This document shows positions 46,683 to 55,527 of a stretch of DNA of 64,000 nt, piece by piece. How positions within the stretch are numbered: position 1 is the first letter of the stretch; each line of letters begins with the position of its first letter. The DNA is from Hydrogenispora ethanolica (GTDB taxonomy: Bacteria; Bacillota; UBA4882; UBA8346). A model generated the notes under the pieces. The model ran no database searches and had not been told where the DNA came from. It worked only from the letters and a program-made list of their open reading frames with translations. Where the stretch lies: positions 1 to 64,000 of the forward strand of contig NZ_SLUN01000015.1 of NCBI RefSeq assembly GCF_004340685.1, read 5' to 3'. The position numbers were made by a program, and so were the translations under genes.

Positions 46683-47588
46683 TTGGGTTTGAAAGGACTC
46701 ATCACGGATATTCAAAGATTTTCACTCCATGACGGACCGGGGATCCGGACGACGGTTTTCTTCAAGGGTTGCAATCTGAACTGCGCCTGGTGCCATAATC
46801 CGGAGACGATCAACCCGAAACCGGAGCTATTGTATTACGAAAGCCAGTGCCTCGGCTGTCTGCATTGTATTCCGGTATGTCCGGCCGGCGCCCAGCGGGC
46901 CGTCGACGGGCAACACCGTTTTGAGCGCGACCGTTGCATCGCTTGCGGCCGCTGCGCGGCGGTCTGTTATCCGGGCGCGGCGGTCCTGGCCGGCCGGGAA
47001 GTCTCCGCCCAGGCGGTGTTGGAAGAGATATTGCAGGATCGCGCTTATTACCAGCGTTCGGGGGGCGGAGTGACCTTGTCCGGCGGCGAGGTGTTGGTCC
47101 AAAAGGACTTCGCCCGGGAAATCCTGGCGCTCTGCCGGGAACAGGGGGTGCCCACGGCCATCGAGACCAATCTCTGCGCGACCTGGGAAGATCTCCAAAC
47201 GGTACTGCCCCTGACCGATCTGTTGTTATTGGATGTGAAACATTGGGATGCCGCGGAACACCGGCGCTGGACCGGCGCGGATAACCGCCTGATCCACGAA
47301 AACCTGCGGCACCTGGCCCAGGTTCAGGTTCCGTTGATCATCCGGACGCCGGTGATTCCCGGCGTCAATGATTCCGAACCGGTCATCGCCCGCATCGCCG
47401 AGTGCCTTGCCGGGCTGCCCAATTTGTTATATTACGAGTTGTTGCGATTCAACCCGTTGGGCGAGAACAAGTACCGGGCGTTGGGGCGGGAGAACCCGTT
47501 CCAGGGTGCCGCCTGGCTCCCCGAGGCGACGATGGAATGTCTGGCGCGAGCGGCGGAGGGGTATGGGATCCGGGTCAAGCGGGACTGA
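46683..47588 (+). CDS. Glycyl radical enzyme activase (radical SAM)
   Basis: The 301-residue protein has the radical SAM site CNLNCAWC (C30, C34, C37) and two ferredoxin-type clusters, CLGCLHCIPVCP (56-66) and CIACGRCAAVC (85-95). This is the class that activates glycyl radical enzymes other than pyruvate formate-lyase. It uses S-adenosylmethionine to abstract a hydrogen from the target glycine. DIQRFSLHDGPGIRTTVFFKGC is the family N terminus. The TTG at 46683 follows GCGAGG; the TTG at 46689 is possible. Its partner follows at 29 bases. Confidence 0.94.
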   Translation: MGLKGLITDIQRFSLHDGPGIRTTVFFKGCNLNCAWCHNPETINPKPELLYYESQCLGCLHCIPVCPAGAQRAVDGQHRFERDRCIACGRCAAVCYPGAAVLAGREVSAQAVLEEILQDRAYYQRSGGGVTLSGGEVLVQKDFAREILALCREQGVPTAIETNLCATWEDLQTVLPLTDLLLLDVKHWDAAEHRRWTGADNRLIHENLRHLAQVQVPLIIRTPVIPGVNDSEPVIARIAECLAGLPNLLYYELLRFNPLGENKYRALGRENPFQGAAWLPEATMECLARAAEGYGIRVKRD

Positions 47589-47617
47589 CGGTATTTTTTT
47601 GCGAAGGAGAAGCGGAG

Positions 47618-49813
47618 ATGAAGGATTTTATTGTCAAAAACTATCTCAATCAAATTCCGGCGGACCGCCGGCTGAGCTATGATGAGCGCCTCACCGTCCT
47701 GCGGGAGCGGAAGATCGCCCAGACCGAGGAGAAGGTGCGGCGCGAGGGCGGCCTGAATGAGGATGATTACGGCCGGATCGTCGCTCCGGCCGATTTTCAA
47801 TGGTCGATCCTTCCCAACCATCCCGATGGCTCCTTCTACGGTTACCGGGGCTGGGCGGAGAATTTCGCCGCTCTGCTGAGCAAGCATCCCATTTACGTCG
47901 ATCCGCTGGACGCTTTCTCCGGCAAATGGATCTTCTTTCTGTCGCGGTTGAAAGGGCCGATCTGGCCGCCCGAATTCGATTATTCCCACTTGCAGCCGGC
48001 CTTCGACCGCTACAACATCATCTGCGGCATCGGGTCCGACGCCCATTTCGCGCCGGACTACCGGATCGGGCTGGAACTGGGCTGGGGCGGACTCCTGGAG
48101 AAGCTCCGCCATTACCAGGCGTTGCACGGGCCGGAGCACCAGCCGTTTTACGAGGCGGAGCAGCAGACGATCCGGGCGGTGCAGACCTGGATCCGCCGGA
48201 CGAACCGGGTGATCCGGGAGTTGGCGGCCATCGAACGCCATCCGCAGCTCCGAAAGAATCTGCAGGAGATGTACGAGGTCAACGAATGGGTGGTCGAGAA
48301 ACCGCCGCGCACTTTGCGCGAAGCCTGCCAGTGGCTCTGCTGGTTCAACATGGCCAGCCGCACCTATAACCGGGACGGGGCCGGCGGGCAACTGGACGAA
48401 CTGTTGCGGCCCTACTATACCCGGGACTTGGCCGCCGGCCTGATCGACGATGACGCGGCCCGCTTCTACCTGGCCTGCCTGCTGCTGAACGATACCCACT
48501 ATTACCAGTTGGGCGGGCCCGACCCGGACGGCCGCGATCTGACCAGCCGCATCTCGTATCTGATCCTGGAAGCGGCCCATCAGATCAATACCTCCTGCAA
48601 TCTGACGATCCGGGTGCATGACGGGCTCGATCCGCAATTCTTCCTGAAATCTGTCGAATACCTTTTCACCAATAAGAACGGCTGGCCGCGCTATTCGGGG
48701 GATAAAGCGCTGGTGGAGGGGTTCACCCGTTGCGGTTTCCCGGCGGAGCTGGCGCGGCAGCGGATCGCGGTCGGCTGCAACTGGATGTCCCTGCCCGGCC
48801 TGGAATATACCATGAATGACCTGGTGAAAGTGAACACCGCCAAAGTCTTCGAGGTGGCCTTCCAGGAACTGATGGCGACGGTGGCCCAACCCACTGTGGC
48901 GAAGCTGTGGGAGCTTTTCGCGAAGCATTTGCGGCTGGCGGTGGAGGCCACCGCGCGGGGGATCGCCTTTCACCTGGAACACCAGGCCGACAACGAACCG
49001 GAACTCATGCTGAATCTGCTCTCGCACGGGCCGGTGGAGAAGGGCCTGGATGTCGCGGCCGGCGGCGCGCAATTCTATAATATGGCCATCGACGGGGCCG
49101 GCATCGCGGTGGTGGCCGACTCCTTCGCCGCGCTGGAGACGTGGATCGAGCAAGAAGCCAAGATCAGCTGGTCTGGCCTGGCCGGGCAGTTGCGGGCCGA
49201 TTACGCGGGAGTCGAGGGGGAGTATATCCGGCGGATGATGCAACGCGCCCCCCGTTACGGCGAGGGGGATTCGGCGGGGGACGCCTGGGGCTGGCGGATC
49301 TCGGCCCTCTTCACCGACCTGGTCCGGGAGCAGAATGGCCACTATCCTTACAATTTCATTCCCGGCTGGTTCTCCTGGGCCAATACCATTGATTTCGGCA
49401 AGGCGGTCGGCGCGACGCCCAACGGCCGGCGCGCCGGGGAGCCGATCAATCATGGCGCCAACCCCTTGCCTGGCTTCCGGAAGGACGGGGCCGTCACCGC
49501 GCTGGCCAATACCGTGGCCGCGATTCAGCCCGCGTACGGCAATACCGCTCCGATCCAGCTGGAACTCGATCCCAAGCTGGCCGGGGACGCGGAGTCGGTC
49601 CAGAAGATCGCCGACTTGATCCGGGCCATCTTTGATAACGGCGCGACCCTGTTGAACATCAACATCATCGACAAGGCCAAGATCCTGGCGGCCCATCAAG
49701 ATCCGTCCCAATATCCCGATCTGGTGGTGCGGGTGACCGGGTTTACCGCGTATTTCGCGATGCTGTCGCCGGATTTCCGGCAGCTGGTGGTGGACCGGAT
49801 CATCGAGAGTTGA
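47618..49813 (+). CDS. Glycyl radical enzyme, atypical active-site loop
   Basis: The 731-residue protein has the glycyl radical loop RVTGFTAYF with G708 near the C terminus and the thiyl cysteine C387 in AVGCNWMSLPG. Known dehydratases and decarboxylases of this superfamily carry GCVE-like loops with a glutamate two residues after the cysteine; here the position is Trp. Pyruvate formate-lyase has a Cys-Cys pair, also absent. The sugar importer and ROK regulator upstream suggest a sugar-derived substrate, but the reaction is unknown. The ATG at 47618 follows AAGGAGAAGCGGAG. Confidence 0.9.
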   Translation: MKDFIVKNYLNQIPADRRLSYDERLTVLRERKIAQTEEKVRREGGLNEDDYGRIVAPADFQWSILPNHPDGSFYGYRGWAENFAALLSKHPIYVDPLDAFSGKWIFFLSRLKGPIWPPEFDYSHLQPAFDRYNIICGIGSDAHFAPDYRIGLELGWGGLLEKLRHYQALHGPEHQPFYEAEQQTIRAVQTWIRRTNRVIRELAAIERHPQLRKNLQEMYEVNEWVVEKPPRTLREACQWLCWFNMASRTYNRDGAGGQLDELLRPYYTRDLAAGLIDDDAARFYLACLLLNDTHYYQLGGPDPDGRDLTSRISYLILEAAHQINTSCNLTIRVHDGLDPQFFLKSVEYLFTNKNGWPRYSGDKALVEGFTRCGFPAELARQRIAVGCNWMSLPGLEYTMNDLVKVNTAKVFEVAFQELMATVAQPTVAKLWELFAKHLRLAVEATARGIAFHLEHQADNEPELMLNLLSHGPVEKGLDVAAGGAQFYNMAIDGAGIAVVADSFAALETWIEQEAKISWSGLAGQLRADYAGVEGEYIRRMMQRAPRYGEGDSAGDAWGWRISALFTDLVREQNGHYPYNFIPGWFSWANTIDFGKAVGATPNGRRAGEPINHGANPLPGFRKDGAVTALANTVAAIQPAYGNTAPIQLELDPKLAGDAESVQKIADLIRAIFDNGATLLNINIIDKAKILAAHQDPSQYPDLVVRVTGFTAYFAMLSPDFRQLVVDRIIES

Positions 49814-49893
49814 GCCGGCACTGTGGCGGGGAGCTGCTTTTCTTAAAAATATTCCATGGCTGAAGCAGGATTATGAAGGAAATTTTGGAATAT

Positions 49894-50083
49894 ATAAGTT
49901 GAATTAAATTTCTAAATAAGCATCATGAAGCATCATGTCCCGTAAGCCTTCCATGATGGAGAAATTAAGGAATTTAATTCAACTTATTACCGCTGTATAG
50001 GATGAAATAAATTCCGCTTTGATTTCATTTGCATTCGGCCTTAGGAATGCAAATCTAGTTAAGAAATTTATTTCATCCTATAT
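49894..50083. repeat. Two-hairpin dispersed repeat (family B), copy 1
   Basis: The first module has perfect 17-base arms, ATAAGTTGAATTAAATT and its complement, at 49894-49910 and 49971-49987. After the linker TACCGCTGT comes a second module with arms ATAGGATGAAATAAATT (49997-50013) and its complement (50065-50081). This encloses an inner hairpin of ATTTGCATTC and GAATGCAAAT. It fills most of the 291-base gap after the glycyl radical enzyme gene. Confidence 0.85.
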
Positions 50084-50104
50084 GGCTCCATGGGGTGATC
50101 GGCC

Positions 50105-50869
50105 ATGGATAGTTTGAGCCTGGATAAGATTCCGCTGCTGTTGATCTTTTTCGTGCCCGGATTTATCTCCTTGAAAGTCTTCGAACTGATGGTGCCCGGC
50201 GAGAAACGCAACTGGCAGGGGGCGCTCTTTGAGGCCATCGGGTTCAGCTGCATCAACTTTGCGCTGACCTTCTGGGTGTTTTTCCCGATCAACTCGGCGG
50301 ACTTCTACCGCCGTCATCCGTTCTGGTTTTACCTCATTCACTTCGGGATCCTCTTCATTCTGCCGATCATCTGGGCGATATCGCTGAACGCCCTCCTGAA
50401 GCTGGACTTTTTTGCGGGGAAGATTGTCGAGCTGGTCCCGACCGCCTGGGATTACTTTTTCAGCCAGCGCAAAGCCTGCTGGATTTTGGCCAGGCTGAAG
50501 AGCGGCGACCTCATCGGCGGGCTCTACGGCAACGGCTCTTTCTCGGCCAATTTCCCTTACCATCAGGACATTTATATCTCCGAGGTCTGGCGGATCAGCG
50601 AGACCGGCCAGTTCTTGGAGCGGGTCCCCCAGACCAAGGGCGCCTGGATCCCCAAGAAGAGCATCGAATTGCTGGAGTTCTTCGATCTTCAGGAGCTGGA
50701 GTTGCCGACCGCGGCGGCGGAAACGGCGGCGGCCCGGAGCGATGAGCCGCGGCGCGCCGCCGGGTCGAATGCTCCAGGGTACCAACCGGTGGCGCTTGAG
50801 CCGGCTCTCCCGGCGCCGCCGTCGGGCGGAAGCGGTGTCAACAAAAAAACCTCTCCCGATGTATACTGA
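50105..50869 (+). CDS. Membrane protein, DUF6338-like
   Basis: The 254-residue protein begins with hydrophobic segments (KIPLLLIFFVPGFISLKVFEL at about 8-28, FSCINFALTFWVFFPI, FYLIHFGILFILPIIWAISL). A cytoplasmic-looking part follows (KSGDLIGGLYGNGSFSANFPYHQDIYISEVWRI), then an Ala/Pro-rich tail. It resembles the DUF6338 family, whose function is unknown to me. The ATG at 50105 follows GGGTGATCGGCC, a modest site. A tiny GYQP-containing frame lies 158 bases downstream. Confidence 0.6.
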   Translation: MDSLSLDKIPLLLIFFVPGFISLKVFELMVPGEKRNWQGALFEAIGFSCINFALTFWVFFPINSADFYRRHPFWFYLIHFGILFILPIIWAISLNALLKLDFFAGKIVELVPTAWDYFFSQRKACWILARLKSGDLIGGLYGNGSFSANFPYHQDIYISEVWRISETGQFLERVPQTKGAWIPKKSIELLEFFDLQELELPTAAAETAAARSDEPRRAAGSNAPGYQPVALEPALPAPPSGGSGVNKKTSPDVY

Positions 50870-51027
50870 GGGTCAAACCGGTCAAGAATTCACCCGTAAG
50901 CATCTATTTTTTGCAACGGAGCCATGGCGGATAAGATTTGCGGCAGATGACGAACGCTTGAATGTTTTTTTCGCAAATCGGGCGCTTCCAAATACGGCCG
51001 TTGCATCCATGCGGAGCGTGAATCTTG

Positions 51028-51144
51028 ATGACAGGCAATTTGAAAAAAGTGATCAAGGGCTATCAGCCCCGGACCAATAGCAAGGCTACGGTCAAGCCGC
51101 CGCAGGGCGGCACCGGGTTGGTATCCAAAAGCAAAACCAAATGA
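51028..51144 (+). CDS. Small basic peptide with GYQP and KPPQGGTG motifs
   Basis: This 38-residue frame reads MTGNLKKVIKGYQPRTNSKA followed by TVKPPQGGTGLVSKSKTK. A weak GGAG site lies about 12 bases before its ATG. The composition is basic and rich in Pro and Gly, with no signal peptide or membrane helix. Short proteins with KGYQP and KPPxGGTG-like ends are familiar to me from other bacterial genomes, though I cannot confirm this here. It lies in the 760-base gap after the DUF6338-like gene; nothing else in 50870-51629 is recognisable. Confidence 0.45.
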   Translation: MTGNLKKVIKGYQPRTNSKATVKPPQGGTGLVSKSKTK

Positions 51145-51629
51145 GCTTTTTCCCCAAGGCCAAGTCGCGCAGCCCCAAAGCCAGGAGGGCTTATAATGTC
51201 TGAACCATAATTCGCCTGATGATGGAATTCGCTTGGGTTTTATTAATCATGCCAATCCTCCAATCCTATAAATCAAGGTTCAAGATAGGCTGGGCTTCCG
51301 TCGGGAACTGCCCGTGCTGCAGACATAGATAGGCGAACCATGTTTACCCACGCAGCGAAGGTATGCCCTTTTTACGGCCGCCGCAGCAGGGGTCCAGCCA
51401 AGTATTTTCGGTTTATTTGTCCCGCTTACCCCGCAAAAATTTATTTTAAAAACTATACTTTCGGCTAGTGCCAATTCAAACGTCAATTGTTACAATAAAG
51501 CCATCTTCCATGACGCAGTATTATTTTGCAAGCGGTTTCCGAGGGGGGTCGATCGCCGGCTCGAGGGGTTGCGCCGATTCGTTCCGTGCCTTTCTGTACC
51601 ACCCATTCAAGAATCAGAGGAGGATAAAG

Positions 51630-51989
51630 ATGCACAAACTGACCTTGGTTTTCACGATCGCGGTTTTGATGCTGTTGGGCGCGGCGGCGTCCGCCATGGC
51701 AGGAAGCCAGGATTTTACGCTGGTCAATGAGACCGGCGTGGAGATTCATGAGATCTATCTCTCGCCCAGCAACTCGAATGATTGGGAGGAAGATGTTTTG
51801 GGCGACGATGTTTTGGCCGATGGCGAGGAGATCGACATCGAATTCGACGGCAGTGATGAGAAGTACTGGGATCTGATGATCAAGGACAAAGAAGGCAATG
51901 ATATTACCTGGGAAAAGATCAACCTCAAAGAGACCTCCGTCATCACCCTGCATTATGACGGCAAAAAGGCCTGGGCCGATCTGGATTAA
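51630..51989 (+). CDS. Small secreted protein
   Basis: The 119-residue product has a clear signal peptide (MHKLTLVFTIAVLMLLGAAA, cleavage after AMA). A compact acidic beta-rich domain follows (FTLVNETGVEIHEIYLSPSN, then DWEEDVLGDDVLADGEEIDI). Similar small exported domains occur widely in bacteria, but I know of no proven function. CAGAGGAGGATAAAG precedes the ATG at 51630; longer in-frame starts lack such a site. Confidence 0.75.
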   Translation: MHKLTLVFTIAVLMLLGAAASAMAGSQDFTLVNETGVEIHEIYLSPSNSNDWEEDVLGDDVLADGEEIDIEFDGSDEKYWDLMIKDKEGNDITWEKINLKETSVITLHYDGKKAWADLD

Positions 51990-52220
51990 AAGCCAGGAGG
52001 GGTAAAGTCTTGGGTTTGGCCGCCGCGCCGAGCCCAAAGGGACTGACTCAATGCGTTTCCGAGCCGGTCCTTTTTAATTCGGGGAGCGCCGGGTGAAGGA
52101 AATGATAAGGAGTGGAATTGAATTCTCAACTCAACTATCGCATCGAAAAAGCTAAACCAAAGGCCGAGAATAAGGGATTCTTTTAAACTAAAAACGAGAG
52201 TTGACCAAAGGATTTTTTTA

Positions 52221-52264
52221 AAAAAAGCAACCCCCGGCCAGCCAATGATCAGGGGTTGCTTTTT
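52221..52264. terminator. Bidirectional Rho-independent terminator
   Basis: AAAAAGCAACCCC and GGGGTTGCTTTTT form a strong hairpin with an A-run on one side and a T-run on the other. It lies between the converging secreted-protein gene (plus) and MFS gene (minus) and can end transcription from both. The rest of the 296-base gap shows no gene. Confidence 0.92.
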
Positions 52265-52285
52265 AATTCGCCGTCACTAAAATTT

Positions 52286-53485
52286 TCAGGGCACCGGGGC
52301 CGCCCTGTTTCGGCAATGCACGATAAGCGCGATGGCCTGGGTCAGGAGTCCCAAAGCGCATACTCCCGGCCAGCCGAAATGGGCATAGTTGTATGAGCCC
52401 AGCAGGGATCCGAGCGCTCCCCCGATAAAATACGAAACCATATAAACCGTGTTCAGCCGGTTCCGGGCCGCTTCATCCAGCGCGTACACCCGGGACTGGT
52501 TGGAGACCTGGCAGGACTGCACCCCCAGATCGAGCAAGATGACTCCGATGATTAACCCCCACAGTTTGAAGCCAAACATCAAAAAACACAAGTAGGCCGC
52601 TGCAATGATCATGATGCTGATGCCCACCGTGAATTTGGGGCTGCGGCGGTCGGCGATCCGGCCCACGATGGGGGCGGCCGAGGCTCCGGTTACGCCGACC
52701 AACCCAAACAGCCCGGCGGCGTCCGCGCCCAGATGATAATGGGAACTTCCCAATAGAAAGACCAGCGTGGTCCAGAAGGCGCTGAACGCCCCAAAGACCA
52801 TCGCCCCGTTGAGCGAGGCTTCTCTCAGCACCGGCCGGGTCTTGACCAGCGTCGCCATGGAGCGAAACAACTCCCCGTAGCGCAGCGTCGAGAATGACGG
52901 GCACAAGGGGAGCAACCTCCGTAAAAATATCGCGAGAAGGACCATGAATCCCGCGGCGATCAGGTAGACGTTGCGCCAGCCCCAGTATTCCCCCACCAGG
53001 CCGCTGAAGGTCCGCGACAGTAAGATCCCGATCAAGGCGCCGCTCATGACCGTTCCGATGGTTTTGCCCCGCTCCCCGGGGGCGGCCAGCTGCGCCGCGA
53101 GCGGGACGAGCAACTGCGGCACCACCGAGGTAAAGCCGATGGCGAAAGCGGCAAAGGAGATCCAGCCGACACTGGGCGCCAAAAACATCACCATCAGGGA
53201 ACAGGCCGCACAGAGCAGCATGATGAGGATCAGGGAACGTTTCTCGCGGATATCCGCGAGGGGCAGAATACACAGCATGCCCAGGGCGTAACCGATCTGG
53301 GTCAGCATCGCCACGAAACCCACGCTTACTTGGGTCACATGAAAAGTCGCGGCGATCTCCCCCAGGAGCGGCTGGATGTAATATAAGTTGGCCAAGGTAA
53401 TGGCGCAGGCCACCGCCATCACCATAACCAAGAATTGATTCAAGGCGGGCTTGGACGGCGGGGCCTCATGGTTCTGGAACGGCAT
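52286..53485 (-). CDS. MFS transporter (drug/metabolite exporter type)
   Basis: The 399-residue membrane protein has about 12 hydrophobic segments and major facilitator motifs, including the loop after TM2 (LCILPLADIREKRSLILIM) and IGTVMSGALIGILLSRTFSGLVGEYWGWR at TM4-TM5. It resembles YgaY/YfcJ-like exporters. The substrate is unknown. AAAGGAGTTTCCGG precedes the ATG. It is monocistronic. Confidence 0.88.
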   Translation of the reverse strand: MPFQNHEAPPSKPALNQFLVMVMAVACAITLANLYYIQPLLGEIAATFHVTQVSVGFVAMLTQIGYALGMLCILPLADIREKRSLILIMLLCAACSLMVMFLAPSVGWISFAAFAIGFTSVVPQLLVPLAAQLAAPGERGKTIGTVMSGALIGILLSRTFSGLVGEYWGWRNVYLIAAGFMVLLAIFLRRLLPLCPSFSTLRYGELFRSMATLVKTRPVLREASLNGAMVFGAFSAFWTTLVFLLGSSHYHLGADAAGLFGLVGVTGASAAPIVGRIADRRSPKFTVGISIMIIAAAYLCFLMFGFKLWGLIIGVILLDLGVQSCQVSNQSRVYALDEAARNRLNTVYMVSYFIGGALGSLLGSYNYAHFGWPGVCALGLLTQAIALIVHCRNRAAPVP

Positions 53486-53629
53486 CCGGAAACTCCTTTA
53501 GGTTGCATCGGTATTTTATAGCTAATCATACCGCTTATAGTCTACTCGAAGGCAAGAGCTTTTACCAAAATGGAATATATCGTCGTAATGGGGAAGCCGG
53601 CAAACTAAAGCCGGTCGTGATGGACATGA

Positions 53630-53746
53630 AGGGATTGAATTTAACTCATTACCGCTATAGTAGGATGAAATACATTTCGCTTTGATTTCAGTTGCATTCG
53701 GCTTTACAATGCAAATCTTCGTAAAGAAATTTATTTCATCCCGTAT
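53630..53746. repeat. Two-hairpin dispersed repeat (family B), copy 2 (partial)
   Basis: GGATGAAATACATTT and AAATTTATTTCATCC are paired with one mismatch around an inner TTGCATT/AATGCAA hairpin, as in the second module of copy 1. The preceding linker (ACCGCTATAG) and the right arm of module one (GAATTTAACTCATT) are recognisable, but the left arm is lost. It lies in the 326-base gap before the methyltransferase gene; a second ACCGCTTATAG fragment at about 53529 hints at a nested remnant. Confidence 0.75.
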
Positions 53747-53811
53747 GGCAGGAATTGGAATGAAACGGCCCGAATTGATCATTCCATCTTCATCGAGAAA
53801 GGGCTTTTTCC

Positions 53812-54657
53812 ATGGAACCGATCGATTTTAAACTGCTTTACCAGTACTCGCAGCGGCCCGCGGTCTTCGCCGCGAGCACCGCCTCGCTCTGGGACGACGA
53901 GCATATCTCCAAGGGGATGCTCGCGGCTCATTTGGACCCGGACCTGGAGGCGGCCAGCCGGCGCCATGCCTTCATCGACGCTTCGGCGGAGTGGCTGGAG
54001 AAGATCGCGGAGCTTCCGGCCGGCGGCCGTATCCTCGACCTGGGTTGCGGTCCCGGCCTGTATGCGGAGCGCCTGGCGGGCCGCGGCTATGCGGTGACGG
54101 GGATCGATTTCGCGCGGCGCTCGATCGAGTATGCCAAGGCCCGGGCCCAAGAGCGCGGCCTGGCCATCGACTACCGTTATCAGAACTACCTGACCCTGGA
54201 GGAAGAGAACCAATACGACCTGGCCATCCTGATCTATTGCGATATCGGGGTCTTCGCCGACCGGGAGCGGGACCGGTTGCTCCAAAAGATCCATGCCGCG
54301 TTGAAACCCGGCGGCCGGCTGGTCTTTGACGTGTTCACGCCGCTGCAATACCGGGATTTCCGGGAGTCTTTCCATTGGGAACACCGGCCTTCCGGCTATT
54401 GGCGGCCCTACCCGTACCTCTGCCTCCACAGCCATTACGCCTATCCGGACGAGGACGCTTATCTGGAACAGATTGCGGTGCTCGACGCCGCGGAGCAGCT
54501 GGCGGTATACCGCCTGTGGAACCGGGTGTACACCCCCGCCAAGCTGGATGCCGTCCTGAGCGCGGCCGGTTTCGGCAGCATCCGGTATTTCGCGGATGTG
54601 GCCGGCAAAGCGTTTGACGAAACCTCCAAGACCCTTTGCGCGGTGGCGCGGAAATGA
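53812..54657 (+). CDS. Class I SAM-dependent methyltransferase
   Basis: The 281-residue protein has the Rossmann-type motif I RILDLGCGPGLYAERLAGRG and motif II acidic end GIDFARRSIEYAKARA. YDLAILIYCDIGVFAD and LKPGGRLVFDVFTP follow in the usual order. The acceptor is unknown; the broad family includes small-molecule and lipid methyltransferases. The ATG at 53812 has only a weak upstream site (GAGAAAGGGC). Confidence 0.88.
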   Translation: MEPIDFKLLYQYSQRPAVFAASTASLWDDEHISKGMLAAHLDPDLEAASRRHAFIDASAEWLEKIAELPAGGRILDLGCGPGLYAERLAGRGYAVTGIDFARRSIEYAKARAQERGLAIDYRYQNYLTLEEENQYDLAILIYCDIGVFADRERDRLLQKIHAALKPGGRLVFDVFTPLQYRDFRESFHWEHRPSGYWRPYPYLCLHSHYAYPDEDAYLEQIAVLDAAEQLAVYRLWNRVYTPAKLDAVLSAAGFGSIRYFADVAGKAFDETSKTLCAVARK

Positions 54658-54721
54658 AGCGGCGCACCGCTGGTTTCCGTCACCGTCCCGTACGGATCTG
54701 GTAGAATCGGTGGCGGCGACA

Positions 54722-54745
54722 TATAATTAGGAGTAGGTTTACTCC
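54722..54745 (+). promoter_or_regulatory. Putative -10 and operator of the MNT-HEPN pair
   Basis: TATAAT (54722-54727) is followed by the inverted repeat GGAGTA-GGTT-TACTCC (54730-54745), which would cover the transcription start 32 bases before the antitoxin gene. Autoregulation by an operator here would suit a toxin-antitoxin pair, but no good -35 sequence is visible. Confidence 0.4.
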
Positions 54746-54776
54746 CAGCGTCTTTCGAGAGGAGGGTCCGGCCCGC

Positions 54777-55085
54777 ATGACGGATTCCCTGCAAAAAGCG
54801 ATCGATGTCATTGTCCGGGTGGCCCAGCCCGACCGCATCATCTTGTTCGGCTCCCGCGCCAAAGGGGTTCCGGCCGCCGACAGCGACTATGATCTGCTGG
54901 TCCTCAAGCGAAATGTCCCCAAACCGCGCGCCCTGTCGCAACAGATCTATCTGAGTTTCAAAAACATCGGCGCGCCGGTGGATGTGATCGTGGCCGATTT
55001 GGACAATTATGAGCGGTTGAAGGAAGATCCGCACCTGGTGTATCACGCCGCGGCCAGAGACGGGGTCGTCGTCTATGAAAAATAG
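54777..55085 (+). CDS. MNT-type nucleotidyltransferase (putative antitoxin)
   Basis: The 102-residue protein is a minimal nucleotidyltransferase with GS-X10-DxD (G25, S26, D37, D39) and a third acidic residue, D69, in VDVIVADL, so it appears active. In MntA/HepT systems the MNT protein adds AMP to the HEPN toxin and silences it. GAGAGGAGGG precedes the ATG. Its end overlaps the HEPN gene by 11 bases. Confidence 0.9.
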   Translation: MTDSLQKAIDVIVRVAQPDRIILFGSRAKGVPAADSDYDLLVLKRNVPKPRALSQQIYLSFKNIGAPVDVIVADLDNYERLKEDPHLVYHAAARDGVVVYEK

Positions 55086-55473
55086 CGAAAAGGTAATGGC
55101 CTGGCTCAGGCGGGCCCAAAGCAATCTGGCCTTCGCCCAGGCCGGTCCGCTCTCCTCCGAAATCCTCTATGAGGATCTCTGCTTCAATGCCCAACAGGCG
55201 GCGGAGAAAGCGCTCAAAGCTTTTTGCATCGCCGCCGGGGTGGCTTTCCCCAAGACGCACGATCTCGGTTATCTGATCGAGCTGCTGGAGCGGGCCGGCA
55301 TCCTCTTGCCCGAAGAATTGCAGCCGGTGAAGGTATTGACCGACTATGCGGTGGGAACCCGTTATCCCGGCAATTACGATCCGGTGACGGTGGAGGAGTA
55401 CCGGGCCGCGGCCGGGCTCGCCGGGGAGCTGCTGGCCTGGGTCCGGCGGGAACTCGGCTTGGCCGCGCCATAA
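55075..55473 (+). CDS. HEPN-domain protein (putative toxin)
   Basis: The 132-residue protein has the COG2250-type HEPN helical pattern: WLRRAQSNLAFAQ, EDLCFNAQQAAEKALKAF, KTHDLGYLIELLE and TRYPGNYDPVTVEEY. The usual R-X4-6-H ribonuclease motif is not found, so RNase activity is doubtful. The gene overlaps its MNT partner by 11 bases. The pair may be a toxin-antitoxin module or a nucleotide-modifying complex. Confidence 0.85.
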   Translation: MKNSEKVMAWLRRAQSNLAFAQAGPLSSEILYEDLCFNAQQAAEKALKAFCIAAGVAFPKTHDLGYLIELLERAGILLPEELQPVKVLTDYAVGTRYPGNYDPVTVEEYRAAAGLAGELLAWVRRELGLAAP

Positions 55474-55527
55474 TCGGCGCTGCGGCGGCTCTGAATCGGG
55501 CCGCCCGCGGCGCATGGGGGTTGGAGG

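Noticed and set aside
47432-49711. 759-codon open frame antisense to the glycyl radical enzyme gene
   Set aside because: The plus-strand frame has conserved catalytic motifs; the antisense frame is an effect of high GC at third positions.
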